Assembly: GCA_015069695.1 (NCBI GenBank)
Contig: JADCRZ010000024.1
Coordinates: 1-64,000 of the forward strand
Origin: Williamsia sp.
Lineage (GTDB): Bacteria; Bacteroidota; Bacteroidia; Chitinophagales; Chitinophagaceae
DNA length: 64,000 bases
Direction of reading: 5' to 3'
The notes beneath the pieces were generated by a model that had not been told where the DNA came from, did not search any database, and worked only from the letters and a program-made list of their open reading frames with translations. The position numbers and the translations under genes are program-made. Every line of letters starts with the position of its first letter. The stretch's first letter is position 1. Shown in pieces: positions 1-8,404 of the stretch.

Positions 1-492
1 AGGCATCCCCCTTTTTTTGTCATCCTGTAAGGGCGCAGTGAAGGTTGCACTTGCAGGATGATGCCGCGCCATTACAGGATCTCTGCGGAGCAGTCAGTTT
101 CTGTTCAGTAAGACGCTGGCCTATCATCATAGCCCCCCGCCCCGCAGAGATTCCGCACGGGGTGCGTAATCATAGCGCAAGTGCAACAGCAAGAAGCGCC
201 CCGGCAGAATGACGAAACGAAGAAGAAGCATAACAAAAGGAAAGGATAATCTGCTACACCTGCACACACCAATCCTGTAATCCCCCAATCCGTGTAATCC
301 TGGTTCAAGACAAAAAAATGATCGGGAGAAGACACCAAAGAAAATCAGCAGAGCCATCGAATACAGCGGGTCAAACAAATATCCACTCCCGGGAGGGGCA
401 GGGGTGGGTTCAAGATATGAGTCCCATGAAACCCGCTGCCAGCGTGCTCTTCCTTCATCATCCAATCCTGCGCATCCCATCAATCCTGTAAA
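1..492. other. Intergenic stretch downstream of pgl, repeat debris
   Basis: No convincing gene. The open frames on the minus strand here (for example 127-483) are Cys/Phe/Leu-rich and have no family look. The stretch holds an 11-bp inverted repeat (21-31 with 50-60, one G-T pair) and two arms of the palindromic repeat family that recurs later in the window (269-312 and 461-506). Confidence 0.6.
269..312. repeat. Solo arm of palindromic repeat family
   Basis: The sequence contains AATCCTGTAAT, CCGTGTAATCCTGG and TTCAAGACA, the same words in the same order as the right arms at 21743-21801 and 44967-45010. No matching left arm was found nearby, so this is probably a decayed or partial copy. Confidence 0.6.
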
Positions 493-506
493 TCAAGGTT
501 CAGACA
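461..506. repeat. Solo repeat arm overlapping the pgl stop codon
   Basis: Contains AATCCTGTAAATC followed by AAGGTTCAGACA, the same right-arm end as at 7808-7861. The stop codon of pgl (493-495 on the minus strand) and its last residues Ser-Glu-Pro lie inside this arm. Confidence 0.65.
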
Positions 507-1251
507 GCTCCTTCGCGGCTTCTTTATCAACGAACCAGTATAGCTCTCCGTTGGTGGGTTTGATGAGTTGGGACGGGTATTGGTGGGGGTTGGGGGCGCC
601 TTTGATGACTTGTTTGAGGGGGGCGGATTTGTTGGCGCCGGTGGTGAGGAAAGCGACGACGGCTGATTTATTTACCAGCTCCGGGGTTAGTGTAATGCGG
701 TACATGTCTTGGGCGGGAACCCAAATGGCTCTGGCCCAGCCTGCCTTATCATCTACCAATTCACTGCCGGGGAATACGGATAAGGTGTGGCCGTCATCAC
801 CCATGCCCAGTAACGTTAGATCGAACGTGGTTCCGCTGTGATCAAAGTATTCATGTAAGATGGCCTCATACTGCCGGGCTGCTTCTTCCGGACCGATATC
901 TGTTTTCATGATGTGGATCTGGGAAGCAGGTACGGGCACATGGTTCAACAGGGTATCATAGCTCATCTTTGCATTGTTGCGCGTATCCTCAAACGGTACC
1001 ACCCTTTCATCACCATAAAAAATGTGCAGCTTCGACCAGTCGATCTTTTGACTATACGGCTCCGTTGCCAGGATGGAATATAACCGTTGTGGTGTGCTGC
1101 CGCCAGACAGCGCGATTGTAAAACGGCCGGTCTTTTTTACTGTCTCGCTTATCTGGTTTATCATCCAGTCGGCTACAGCATAGCTTAGCTCGTCAGGATT
1201 GTTGTACGTGTAAATGTGCATAGATGAAGGGTTGGGAAAGATACCGGTCAT
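493..1251 (-). CDS. pgl: 6-phosphogluconolactonase
   Basis: Hydrolyses 6-phosphoglucono-lactone to 6-phosphogluconate, the second step of the oxidative pentose-phosphate pathway, in the cytosol. The 252-aa product has the NagB/RpiA/DevB-type fold signatures: LSGGSTP at residues 48-54 (phosphate binding), GDERVVP near 80 and GMGDDGHT near 150, which carries the likely catalytic histidine. It is the last gene of gnd-zwf-pgl, about 60 bp after zwf. Two starts are possible: ATG at 1251, preceded by AAGAG, or ATG at 1221, which gives the more usual N-terminus. The last residues (Ser-Glu-Pro-stop) are encoded by a repeat arm, so the native C-terminus may have been replaced. Confidence 0.93.
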   Translation of the reverse strand: MTGIFPNPSSMHIYTYNNPDELSYAVADWMINQISETVKKTGRFTIALSGGSTPQRLYSILATEPYSQKIDWSKLHIFYGDERVVPFEDTRNNAKMSYDTLLNHVPVPASQIHIMKTDIGPEEAARQYEAILHEYFDHSGTTFDLTLLGMGDDGHTLSVFPGSELVDDKAGWARAIWVPAQDMYRITLTPELVNKSAVVAFLTTGANKSAPLKQVIKGAPNPHQYPSQLIKPTNGELYWFVDKEAAKELSEP

Positions 1252-1314
1252 TGGCTCTTATGGTTGCTGCGCTTATGCAGAAACTTAGTAAAAGCCAACG
1301 ACCAGCAAGCTGCC

Positions 1315-2847
1315 TTATGAGGATTTATTTACGTTTTGTGGTACCGGCAGGGTAACCCAGTTGCGGCCATCTTTTGCGATGAGGGCTTCCGCATCTTCAG
1401 GGCCCCAGCTATCCGGCGCATAATTGGGGAAGTTGGTTGGCGTCCTGAAATTCCAGGCATCCAGGATAGGCATGATGATCTTCCAGGCCGCTTCTACCTG
1501 GTCAGAGCGCATGAACAGGGTCGCATTGCCGGTCATCACATCAAGCAACAAGGTTTCGTAAGCTTCCGGCTCCTGGCTTTTATACGCACTTTCGTAGCTG
1601 AAAATCATATCCACCGGATTCAGGATCATGGCCTGCCCCGGCTTTTTTGCCTGAAAACGCAGGCGGATGTCCATCTCAGGCTGAATGCTGATGGTCAGCC
1701 GGTTTCTCCTCCAGGTTTCTGCCGCTTCAGGCGGAAATGCAAACTGGGGAGCCGGACGGAACTGGATCGTTATGATCGTTGTTTTTTGATGAAGGTGTTT
1801 CCCGGTTCTTACATAAAAAGGAACGTCCTGCCATCTCCAGTTGTCGATGTAAAACTTTACAGCGCTGAAAGTATCTACCGGTGATTCAGGCTCTACGCTT
1901 TTTTCTTCCCTGTAGGCCGGTACTTCTTTGCCCTTTATCCAGCCGGCAGAGTACTGCCCGCGAACAGCATACTGGCTTACTTCCTTGGATGAATAAATGC
2001 GGATGGCATTCAAGACATCTACCTTTTTATTCCTGATTTCGTTGGCATCAAAAGAAACAGGCGCTTCCATCGCGATCATGCAAATCAGCTGCAGGATGTG
2101 GTTTTGCACCATGTCGCGCAGAGAACCGGAGTTTTCATAATATCCACCCCGGCCTTCTACCCCCACCGTTTCAGCGGCCGTAATCTGTACATGGTCGATG
2201 TAGTTGCGGTTCCATATCGGTTCAAACAAGGCATTGGCAAAGCGAAGGGCCAGGATGTTTTGTACGGTTTCTTTTCCCAGGTAGTGGTCTATGCGATAGA
2301 TCTGCTCTTCTGCAAACATGCCGCGCAATAGTTCATTCAGCTCGTGGGCGCTTTGCAGGTCGTGACCAAAAGGTTTTTCTACTACAATGCGGGTCGTTTT
2401 TGCATCAGCGCAAATTTTGAGCCCTCCCAGCTTTTTGGCAATCCCGGGAACCAGCTGCGGCGCCACGGCGAGGTAAAAAATTACATTGGGATGCTCGCCA
2501 AACTCAGCTTCTTTTTCCTTTACTTTTTCAACGATCTTCTGGTAGGCCTGTTCATCTTCAGCATCCATTTGCAGATAAGAGATGTGTTGAGAGAAATCTT
2601 TCCAGGAGCCGTTCTCCTCTCCCTTTCTCCTTGAAAATTCCTGTATGCCGGCGAATAAAAATGTGTTGAAATCAGCATCGCTGTATTGTGTCCGGCCGAT
2701 GCCTACTATATTGAACTTCTCCGGCATCCATTGATCGATAAACAGATTATAGAGGGCCGGCGTGAGTTTGCGGTGATTTAGATCGCCGCTGCCTCCAAAG
2801 ATAAAAATAAGGGAAGCAGGCGGACGTGTATTGTTGTTGGTATACAT
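1315..2847 (-). CDS. zwf: Glucose-6-phosphate 1-dehydrogenase
   Basis: Oxidises glucose-6-phosphate to 6-phosphogluconolactone with NADP+, the entry step of the oxidative pentose-phosphate pathway. The product is 510 aa, normal for the family. An N-terminal Rossmann nucleotide motif FGGSGDL is seen near residues 17-23 and the active-site signature RIDHYLGKE near 184-192, whose His and Lys bind the substrate phosphate and act in catalysis. VEKPFG precedes it as expected. It lies 33 bp after gnd and is followed by pgl on the same strand, so the three are probably one transcript that supplies NADPH and pentoses. Confidence 0.97.
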   Translation of the reverse strand: MYTNNNTRPPASLIFIFGGSGDLNHRKLTPALYNLFIDQWMPEKFNIVGIGRTQYSDADFNTFLFAGIQEFSRRKGEENGSWKDFSQHISYLQMDAEDEQAYQKIVEKVKEKEAEFGEHPNVIFYLAVAPQLVPGIAKKLGGLKICADAKTTRIVVEKPFGHDLQSAHELNELLRGMFAEEQIYRIDHYLGKETVQNILALRFANALFEPIWNRNYIDHVQITAAETVGVEGRGGYYENSGSLRDMVQNHILQLICMIAMEAPVSFDANEIRNKKVDVLNAIRIYSSKEVSQYAVRGQYSAGWIKGKEVPAYREEKSVEPESPVDTFSAVKFYIDNWRWQDVPFYVRTGKHLHQKTTIITIQFRPAPQFAFPPEAAETWRRNRLTISIQPEMDIRLRFQAKKPGQAMILNPVDMIFSYESAYKSQEPEAYETLLLDVMTGNATLFMRSDQVEAAWKIIMPILDAWNFRTPTNFPNYAPDSWGPEDAEALIAKDGRNWVTLPVPQNVNKSS

Positions 2848-2880
2848 TGTATAATTGGTTATAGGTACAGCATGCTATGT

Positions 2881-4305
2881 TCACAATTTAACTTTTATCC
2901 ATTCTGTATGGAATGTGCCTGGTTCATCAACCCGCTGGTAGGTATGTGCCCCGAAATAATCGCGTTGGGCTTGTATCAGATTGGTAGGCAGCTCGGCGCT
3001 TCTGTAAGCATCAAAATAAGTTAAAGCGGTCATAAGGGCACCACAGGGAAATCCGGCATTGATGGCTGTAACAATCACTTCCCGCATGTTTTGTTCTTTT
3101 GCCAGCAGCAGTTCGGCAATGCCATTATCCAGCAGGAGGTTGGGCAGCACGGCATGCTGCTCAAAGGCTTTTACAAATACATCCAGCAGGGAGGAACGGA
3201 TGATGCATCCCCCTCTCCATACTTTTACCACTTCATTCAGCGGAATATTCATGTCCAGTTCGGTAGAGGCCACTTCAAGCATGCTCATACCCTGCGAATA
3301 GCTGATGAGGGTACCGAAGTACAAGGCATCGTGCAGCTGCTGGATAAATGCATCCTTGTCTTTCCGGATCTTTTTGACAGCTGTTTTGTATAATTCGGCC
3401 GCCTCTTTTCTCTGGTCTTTAAAAGAAGAAATATTGCGCACTGTAACTGCCATATCAATCGTCGGAACAGGAACAGGCAGGTCGATGGCATCCTGTGAGG
3501 TCCATTTACCGGTTCCCTTTGCGCCTGCTTTGTCAACGATCATATCTACCAGGCGGTTGGTGGTTTTATCGTCCTCGTACTTGAATATGTCTGCGGTGAT
3601 TTCGATCAGATAAGCTTTGAGGTCTTCCTTGTTCCATTTAGCGAATACATCCGATAATTCATCATTGCTAAGGCCAAGACCCCGGTGCATGAGGTCATAG
3701 CACTCGCTGATCAGCTGCATGATCGCGTATTCGATCCCGTTATGCACCATCTTTACATAATGTCCTGCAGCATGTTTACCCAGGTATGCTACACAAGGTG
3801 TTTTATTGACCTTTGCAGCAACTGCTTCCAGAATGGGTTGCACAACGGCATAGGCTTCGGCATCACCGCCGGGCATAATGCTGGGACCGTTGCGTGCGCC
3901 CTGCTCACCACCGGAAATGCCGATCCCCATGAAATGAATGTCTTTTTCTTTGAGGGCATTCACACGGCGCAGCGTGTCTGTGTAGTGCGAGTTGCCTCCG
4001 TCTATTACAATGTCTCCATTGTCGAGCAAGGGAAGCAGCCCTTTTATTACATCATCTACCGGGTTGCCTGCCGGCACCAGCATCATCAGTTTGCGGGGTT
4101 TGCTCAAACTGTTGATCATGTCTGCCAGCTCCGTAAAGCCTTTAGCTATGGTGCCTTTGTTGGCATTTTCCTCTAATATGGATATTTTTTGTGCATCCCT
4201 GTCGTAGCCTGCTACTTTAAAACCATGGTCTGCCATGTTCAGCAGCAGGTTACGGCCCATGGTACCCAGGCCTATCATGCCGAAGTCGTATGTTTCGTTA
4301 GCCAT
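2881..4305 (-). CDS. gnd: 6-phosphogluconate dehydrogenase (decarboxylating)
   Basis: Converts 6-phosphogluconate to ribulose-5-phosphate and CO2 with reduction of NADP+. The 474-aa length matches the long, homodimeric class. Visible motifs are the N-terminal GLGTMGRNL dinucleotide fold, GISGGEQGARNGPSIMPGG (substrate loop), KMVHNGIEY with the catalytic Lys, and WRGGCIIRS near the C-terminal third. It is the promoter-proximal gene of gnd-zwf-pgl; a Bacteroidota-like promoter lies about 30-60 bp upstream (4334-4363). Confidence 0.97.
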   Translation of the reverse strand: MANETYDFGMIGLGTMGRNLLLNMADHGFKVAGYDRDAQKISILEENANKGTIAKGFTELADMINSLSKPRKLMMLVPAGNPVDDVIKGLLPLLDNGDIVIDGGNSHYTDTLRRVNALKEKDIHFMGIGISGGEQGARNGPSIMPGGDAEAYAVVQPILEAVAAKVNKTPCVAYLGKHAAGHYVKMVHNGIEYAIMQLISECYDLMHRGLGLSNDELSDVFAKWNKEDLKAYLIEITADIFKYEDDKTTNRLVDMIVDKAGAKGTGKWTSQDAIDLPVPVPTIDMAVTVRNISSFKDQRKEAAELYKTAVKKIRKDKDAFIQQLHDALYFGTLISYSQGMSMLEVASTELDMNIPLNEVVKVWRGGCIIRSSLLDVFVKAFEQHAVLPNLLLDNGIAELLLAKEQNMREVIVTAINAGFPCGALMTALTYFDAYRSAELPTNLIQAQRDYFGAHTYQRVDEPGTFHTEWIKVKL

Positions 4306-4333
4306 CTTGATTGTTTGTAGTGAGTAAAAGTAG

Positions 4334-4363
4334 AAAATTTAGGATGAAAAGAGTTATGCACAA
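4334..4363 (-). promoter_or_regulatory. Probable promoter of gnd-zwf-pgl
   Basis: On the minus strand, TTG (4361-4363) is followed after 19 bp by TAAATTTT (4334-4341), 7 of 8 matches to the Bacteroidota -7 consensus TAnnTTTG at normal spacing. This places the start of transcription about 20 bases before the gnd ATG. Confidence 0.45.
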
Positions 4364-4410
4364 CTTTTACATAACAAAATCATGCCTTCTACTTTATATT
4401 TCTACAATCT

Positions 4411-5178
4411 TTACAAAGGCTTTTTTTCCGGGAGATATTTCCAATAACGCCGGGGCATGTGTTGTATGTGCAGGCGGGTATTTTTTCTGGAGGCAATGTT
4501 TACGCTTTTGAAATAGCTCTGCCACAGGTGCTGGTACAGCGTTTCCTGCTCATCATACACCGCACTGATGTCTTTTCCCGAGAGGCTATCCTGCTGGAAA
4601 CTGACTTCAATCATCTCTACTTTTTCCAGGTCGTAGTAAATTCCATACCGCCGGCGGGCGTCGTAGATCATCCAGCGCTGGTCGGCATAGCGTTGTTCAA
4701 AATGGTCGCTTATGAGGGGAAGTACGTTGAAATCGGGTTCTATGATGGCATAATAAAGCTGGTCGGTCGTGAGCTGAAAACGCACGAAGGCCTCCATGCG
4801 GTGTTTTTCCCGGTGCACTTTTTTGGCTACCTGGCTGATCAAGAGTACGGATGGATGGCTGTAGTCATTCTCGATAGAAGCCTTGCTGCCAAAAGCATAC
4901 TGTACAAAAAGCAGCATGTGGGTCTCTATTCCTTTCAGTTCAGACAGCCAGGCGTAATACAGTTCCTGCAAAGCCCTGTTCGACAGTTTTTGCTGCAATC
5001 CCTTCCATACCCTGCCTGCCTTTGCTTCCTCTGTGCCGGTATGGTGCACATGGCCAAACATGCTTTGCTCCCCGTTTTCTTCCTTGTATACTTGTACAGA
5101 CTTAAAGCGATGCTCGTACACGTCAAACACGGCGGTCAGCCAGCCTTTGAAACTGCCATCATATACAACCGCCTGCAT
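4411..5178 (-). CDS. DUF4130-type DNA metabolism protein, partner of radical SAM gene
   Basis: A 255-aa cytosolic protein of the TIGR03915/DUF4130 type, annotated in many bacteria as a putative DNA metabolism protein. Its biochemical role is unknown to me. Visible features are an N-terminal VVYDGSFKGWLTAVFDVYE block, typical of the family, and a central basic/aromatic region with DQRWMIYDARRRYGIYYD. It begins at the base where the upstream radical SAM gene ends, so the two are translationally coupled. Some relatives are fused to a uracil-DNA-glycosylase-like domain; none is visible here. Family assignment is firm, function is not. Confidence 0.85.
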   Translation of the reverse strand: MQAVVYDGSFKGWLTAVFDVYEHRFKSVQVYKEENGEQSMFGHVHHTGTEEAKAGRVWKGLQQKLSNRALQELYYAWLSELKGIETHMLLFVQYAFGSKASIENDYSHPSVLLISQVAKKVHREKHRMEAFVRFQLTTDQLYYAIIEPDFNVLPLISDHFEQRYADQRWMIYDARRRYGIYYDLEKVEMIEVSFQQDSLSGKDISAVYDEQETLYQHLWQSYFKSVNIASRKNTRLHIQHMPRRYWKYLPEKKPL

Positions 5179-6431
5179 CAGAAAAGATTTAATTGAGGTG
5201 AGAAGTTAGCGGCGTATTTACTATGGGCGCGGTTTACGATCTGCTGCCGTATTTGGATAGGGGTCAGACTTTTGTACTCATCCTGCCGGTCGTTGCAAAC
5301 AACAAAATAACGGGCCCGGCTCACAGAGATGCCTATCTTTTTCAGGTGATCCCAGGTCAGCTTGTTATAGCGGCGTGCCTGGCATATCTTATCGGCTGAT
5401 TGAACGCCGATGCCTGGTACGCGCAGGATCAGGACACGGTCGGCCCGGTTGATGTCGATGGGGAAAAAATGGAGGTTGTTGAGTGCCCAGGACAGTTTAG
5501 GATCAATATCCATGTCGAGATGGGGCTGATCGAGTGATACGAGCTCGTTCATTTCAAAACCATAAAAACGCATCAGCCAATCGGCCTGGTAGAGCCGGTT
5601 CTCGCGGATGGTAGGAACAGGCGTTCCGATGGCGGGCAGCCTGTTGTCGTTGCTGATAGGAACGTAGCCGGAGTAATACACGCGCTTTAAGTTCATCTGC
5701 CGGTAGAAGTAATTGCTCATGTAGAGGATTTCCAGATCGCTTTCAGGCGTAGCCCCGATCACCATCTGGGTGCTTTGTCCGGCCGGTGCAAACAAGGGTG
5801 TTTTGGTAAACTGCTTTTTTTCTTCCCGGTTTTGGATGATCCCCTCTTTGAGGTATTGCATGGGCTTGAGCATGTCTGCCCGGTTCTTATCGGGAGCCAG
5901 CAGGTGCAAGCTCTGTTCGGTGGGCATTTCTACATTTACGCTTAGCCGGTCTGCATAGGTGGCGGCTTCCTGCATCAGCTCATCGCTGGCGCCGGGAATC
6001 GCCTTCAGGTGGATATAGCCGTGAAAATGATGCTCGGTGCGCAGCTTTTTTGCGATCAGCACCAGCCGTTCCATGGTATAATCGGCATTCTTGAAAATAC
6101 CGGAGCTGAGAAACAAGCCCTCGATGTAATTGCGGCGGTAAAAATTGATGGTCAGATCAACCACTTCCTGTACCGTGAAAGCCGCTCTTTTTACATCATT
6201 GCTTTTCCGGCTTACACAATAAGCGCAATCAAAGATGCAGTGGTTGGTGAGCAAGATTTTCAACAGGGACACGCAACGGCCGTCTTCGGTGTAGGCGTGG
6301 CAGATACCCATGCCCGTGTCACCCAATCCTTTGTCCTGGTTCTTTCTGGAGCTTCCGCTGGAGGCGCAGGAAACATCGTATTTTGCTGCATCGGCCAATA
6401 TTTCCAGCTTCTCCTTTATGCGATCCCACAT
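5178..6431 (-). CDS. Putative DNA modification/repair radical SAM protein
   Basis: About 417 aa from the internal Met at 6431 (MWDRIKEKLEIL), which I prefer because the upstream extension MAVLCVILKL looks unlike the family. A CX3CX2C iron-sulfur motif is seen in CIFDCAYC, the S-adenosylmethionine radical signature. The C-terminal third has a helix-hairpin-helix, VPGIGVQSADKI, a DNA-binding element. This is the TIGR03916 type, always found with the DUF4130-type gene that follows. The pair suggests chemistry on DNA bases, with the HhH domain bringing the enzyme to its substrate, but the reaction is not established. Confidence 0.88.
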   Translation of the reverse strand: MWDRIKEKLEILADAAKYDVSCASSGSSRKNQDKGLGDTGMGICHAYTEDGRCVSLLKILLTNHCIFDCAYCVSRKSNDVKRAAFTVQEVVDLTINFYRRNYIEGLFLSSGIFKNADYTMERLVLIAKKLRTEHHFHGYIHLKAIPGASDELMQEAATYADRLSVNVEMPTEQSLHLLAPDKNRADMLKPMQYLKEGIIQNREEKKQFTKTPLFAPAGQSTQMVIGATPESDLEILYMSNYFYRQMNLKRVYYSGYVPISNDNRLPAIGTPVPTIRENRLYQADWLMRFYGFEMNELVSLDQPHLDMDIDPKLSWALNNLHFFPIDINRADRVLILRVPGIGVQSADKICQARRYNKLTWDHLKKIGISVSRARYFVVCNDRQDEYKSLTPIQIRQQIVNRAHSKYAANFSPQLNLF

Positions 6432-6562
6432 AGTAGTAGAATGATTTGCTAATAATTTTAGTATAACGCACAAAACTGCCAAATGTTTGGGACATGGCCC
6501 GTTTTGTGCATGCAGATCATGCGTTCAGCGGCTTATTAACGAACGGTTTATAGGAGCCGCCC

Positions 6563-7696
6563 GTGCTTTCTATATATTTACACAAACTTACCCGTATGAC
6601 ATTGGAAGAGAGGCCCTTTTACATCAAGTTCAGCCATGGTTTGATCATCATTGTACTACTGCTTTTTTTGTTGCATGTAGGAGAGCACGTACTGATGCCG
6701 ATTGCTTTTGCGGGATTGGTTTCTATCCTGCTGGTTACACCCTGTAAGCTGCTGGAAAAATGGGGTGTATCACGGGGTTTTGCAGCGGTGATAAGCCTGC
6801 TGATTTCACTGATATTTTTTGCTTTTGTATTTTACTTTATTTCCTCCCAGATATATGCTTTCAAGAAAGATGTACCGCCTGTAATAGAGCGGCTTACGCT
6901 GGTGCTTCAGGATCTGCAAACATGGGTTCACACTAAGTATGGTGTAAGTACAGAAAAGATCAACAACACCCTGAACAGCCTTACATCTGAAACAATGGCT
7001 CTGACTGTTTTCAGCAGCACGTTCAGCACCCTGTCGAGTGTGTTCCTGTATACGGTATTGACTATTTTGTACACTTTTTTACTCTTGCTGTACCGCCGGC
7101 TGATTGTACAGTTCTTTATCACCAGCTTTACAGATTACCCTGACCAGGTGTATGATGTAATTATGAAAACGCGGTATGTGGTCAAAGGCTATCTGGTGGG
7201 GATTATCATTGAAATGTTGATTGTAGCAGCCCTGAACATTCTGGGTTTTGTGATCCTGGGTGTAAAATATGCTTTCCTGCTGGGCGTTATTGCGGCCATC
7301 CTCAACCTGGTTCCTTACCTGGGCATCTTTATCGCCTGCGTGCTCAGCATGCTGATCACTTTTACGACAAACTCATCGGGTACGGTGCTGGGCGTGGCTA
7401 TTGTGGTGGTGATCGTTCACCTCATCGACAGTAACTTTCTGTTTCCTAAAATTGTAGGTTCCAAGGTAAAGATGAACGCGCTGGCCACCATTTTCGGGGT
7501 TATTGTAGGAGAAACCCTCTGGGGCATACCGGGCATGATCCTGTCCATTCCGATCATTGCCATCCTCAAGGTCGTGTTTGAAGCCACCAAAGGTGTTCAG
7601 CCCTGGAGCATCCTGCTGGGTGATGACCTGACGGTGGAGATCAGCGCCAAATCTTCTATTACAAAACTGACAAAACCCTTTAAAAAGAAGGTCTGA
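6563..7696 (+). CDS. AI-2E family membrane transporter
   Basis: A 377-aa inner-membrane protein with about eight hydrophobic segments: two close together near residues 24-60, one near 70-95, a cytosolic or periplasmic amphipathic stretch 100-150, and further segments from 155 to 345. The motif PYLGIFIA and the GETLWGIPGMILSIPIIAILK end segment are typical of the AI-2E/PerM superfamily. Substrates vary in this family (autoinducer export, sodium-proton exchange), so none is assigned. The stop codon TGA at 7694-7696 lies inside the left arm of a perfect 54-bp inverted repeat. Confidence 0.9.
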   Translation: MLSIYLHKLTRMTLEERPFYIKFSHGLIIIVLLLFLLHVGEHVLMPIAFAGLVSILLVTPCKLLEKWGVSRGFAAVISLLISLIFFAFVFYFISSQIYAFKKDVPPVIERLTLVLQDLQTWVHTKYGVSTEKINNTLNSLTSETMALTVFSSTFSTLSSVFLYTVLTILYTFLLLLYRRLIVQFFITSFTDYPDQVYDVIMKTRYVVKGYLVGIIIEMLIVAALNILGFVILGVKYAFLLGVIAAILNLVPYLGIFIACVLSMLITFTTNSSGTVLGVAIVVVIVHLIDSNFLFPKIVGSKVKMNALATIFGVIVGETLWGIPGMILSIPIIAILKVVFEATKGVQPWSILLGDDLTVEISAKSSITKLTKPFKKKV

Positions 7697-7861
7697 ATAT
7701 ATCTGAACCATGATTTACAGGATTGGAGGGATTCGGGGATTGAGGAATTGCAGTGTATCAATCGTCAAACCTGTACGTTCTTTCCCAGCAAGCTGATCAC
7801 CCAAAACAATCCCCGAATCCCTCCAATCCTGTAAATCATGGTTCAGATATATTCAGACCTT
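7688..7861. repeat. Perfect 54-bp inverted repeat between two convergent genes
   Basis: Left arm 7688-7741 and right arm 7808-7861 are exact reverse complements, separated by a 66-bp loop. Arms begin AAGGTCTGAATATATCTGAA and contain ATGATTTACAGGATTGGAGG. The repeat overlaps the last codons and stop of the AI-2E gene and the last codons (Gly-Leu-Asn-Ile-Ser-Glu-Pro) and stop of the DUF2158 gene. The transcript would fold into a very stable hairpin, probably terminating both genes. Confidence 0.95.
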
Positions 7862-8066
7862 CCACCTTGAAAGTGCCATCTTTCAGCGAACTGGCTTCAA
7901 ACCAGTTGCAGACTACGTCGCCATCCCTGAATCCTTTTAGCTTGAGGAATTCATCGCTTGCTTTTAAACCCAGGTTCGACTGGTCTGAGCCGATAACCCG
8001 TTGAACGGTCATTTTGGGACCGCCTGATTTTAATTGTACTACGTCACCAATTTTTATGCTGTCCAT
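7836..8066 (-). CDS. DUF2158 (YodC-like) small protein
   Basis: A 76-aa cytosolic protein with the YodC/DUF2158 pattern: IGDVVQLKSGGPKMTV at the N-terminus and GDVVCNWFE near residue 49. These proteins resemble small SH3-like beta barrels; their function is unknown. The gene stands alone. Its C-terminal seven residues and stop are encoded by the 54-bp inverted repeat arm, longer than the usual 60-odd-residue family length, which suggests that the repeat added the tail. Confidence 0.88.
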   Translation of the reverse strand: MDSIKIGDVVQLKSGGPKMTVQRVIGSDQSNLGLKASDEFLKLKGFRDGDVVCNWFEASSLKDGTFKVEGLNISEP

Positions 8067-8155
8067 GTAGATCGGTTTAGTTTGTTACAGAATTAAAATG
8101 CAAATTTACAGAATGATCAGGGAGGGTATGTACACTAAATCCAGGTCATCTTTAT

Positions 8156-8404
8156 ATGAAAAAAGGATTTAAAATAGCAGCCTTTTTGTTACTGATAGTA
8201 TCAGTTGCTTTATACTTTACCGTGATGCGGGAGGGAAACTACCAGTTTGATGCCCATGGCTTTTATACAGGCCCTGACGGCGTTTTACACCGTGAATCAG
8301 CGGCTGAAAAAAATTTTTTCCTGCTCCTGCTGTCTATTGTTTTGCTCCTTGTTACAGCTTTCCTTGGCTTTAAAAAATCGCGGTCACGCATCCAGCTGAA
8401 ATGA
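8156..8404 (+). CDS. Small two-helix membrane protein of unknown function
   Basis: An 82-aa protein with two hydrophobic segments (about residues 7-25 and 54-72) and a short soluble loop between them containing GFYTGPDGVLHRES. The basic C-terminal tail suggests both ends face the cytosol. I do not recognise a family. The stop overlaps the start of the next gene (ATGA at 8401-8404), so it is translationally coupled to a lipid kinase and may act at the membrane with it. Confidence 0.75.
   Translation: MKKGFKIAAFLLLIVSVALYFTVMREGNYQFDAHGFYTGPDGVLHRESAAEKNFFLLLLSIVLLLVTAFLGFKKSRSRIQLK

Noticed and set aside
127-483. Open frame of 118 codons on the minus strand (and 105-338)
   Set aside because: Cys/Phe/Leu/Arg-rich composition, no family pattern, overlaps repeat arms and lies downstream of pgl; probably chance.
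7688-7861. Possible CRISPR-like repeat because of near-identical segments
   Set aside because: There are only two arms in inverted orientation, no regularly spaced direct repeats and no cas genes.
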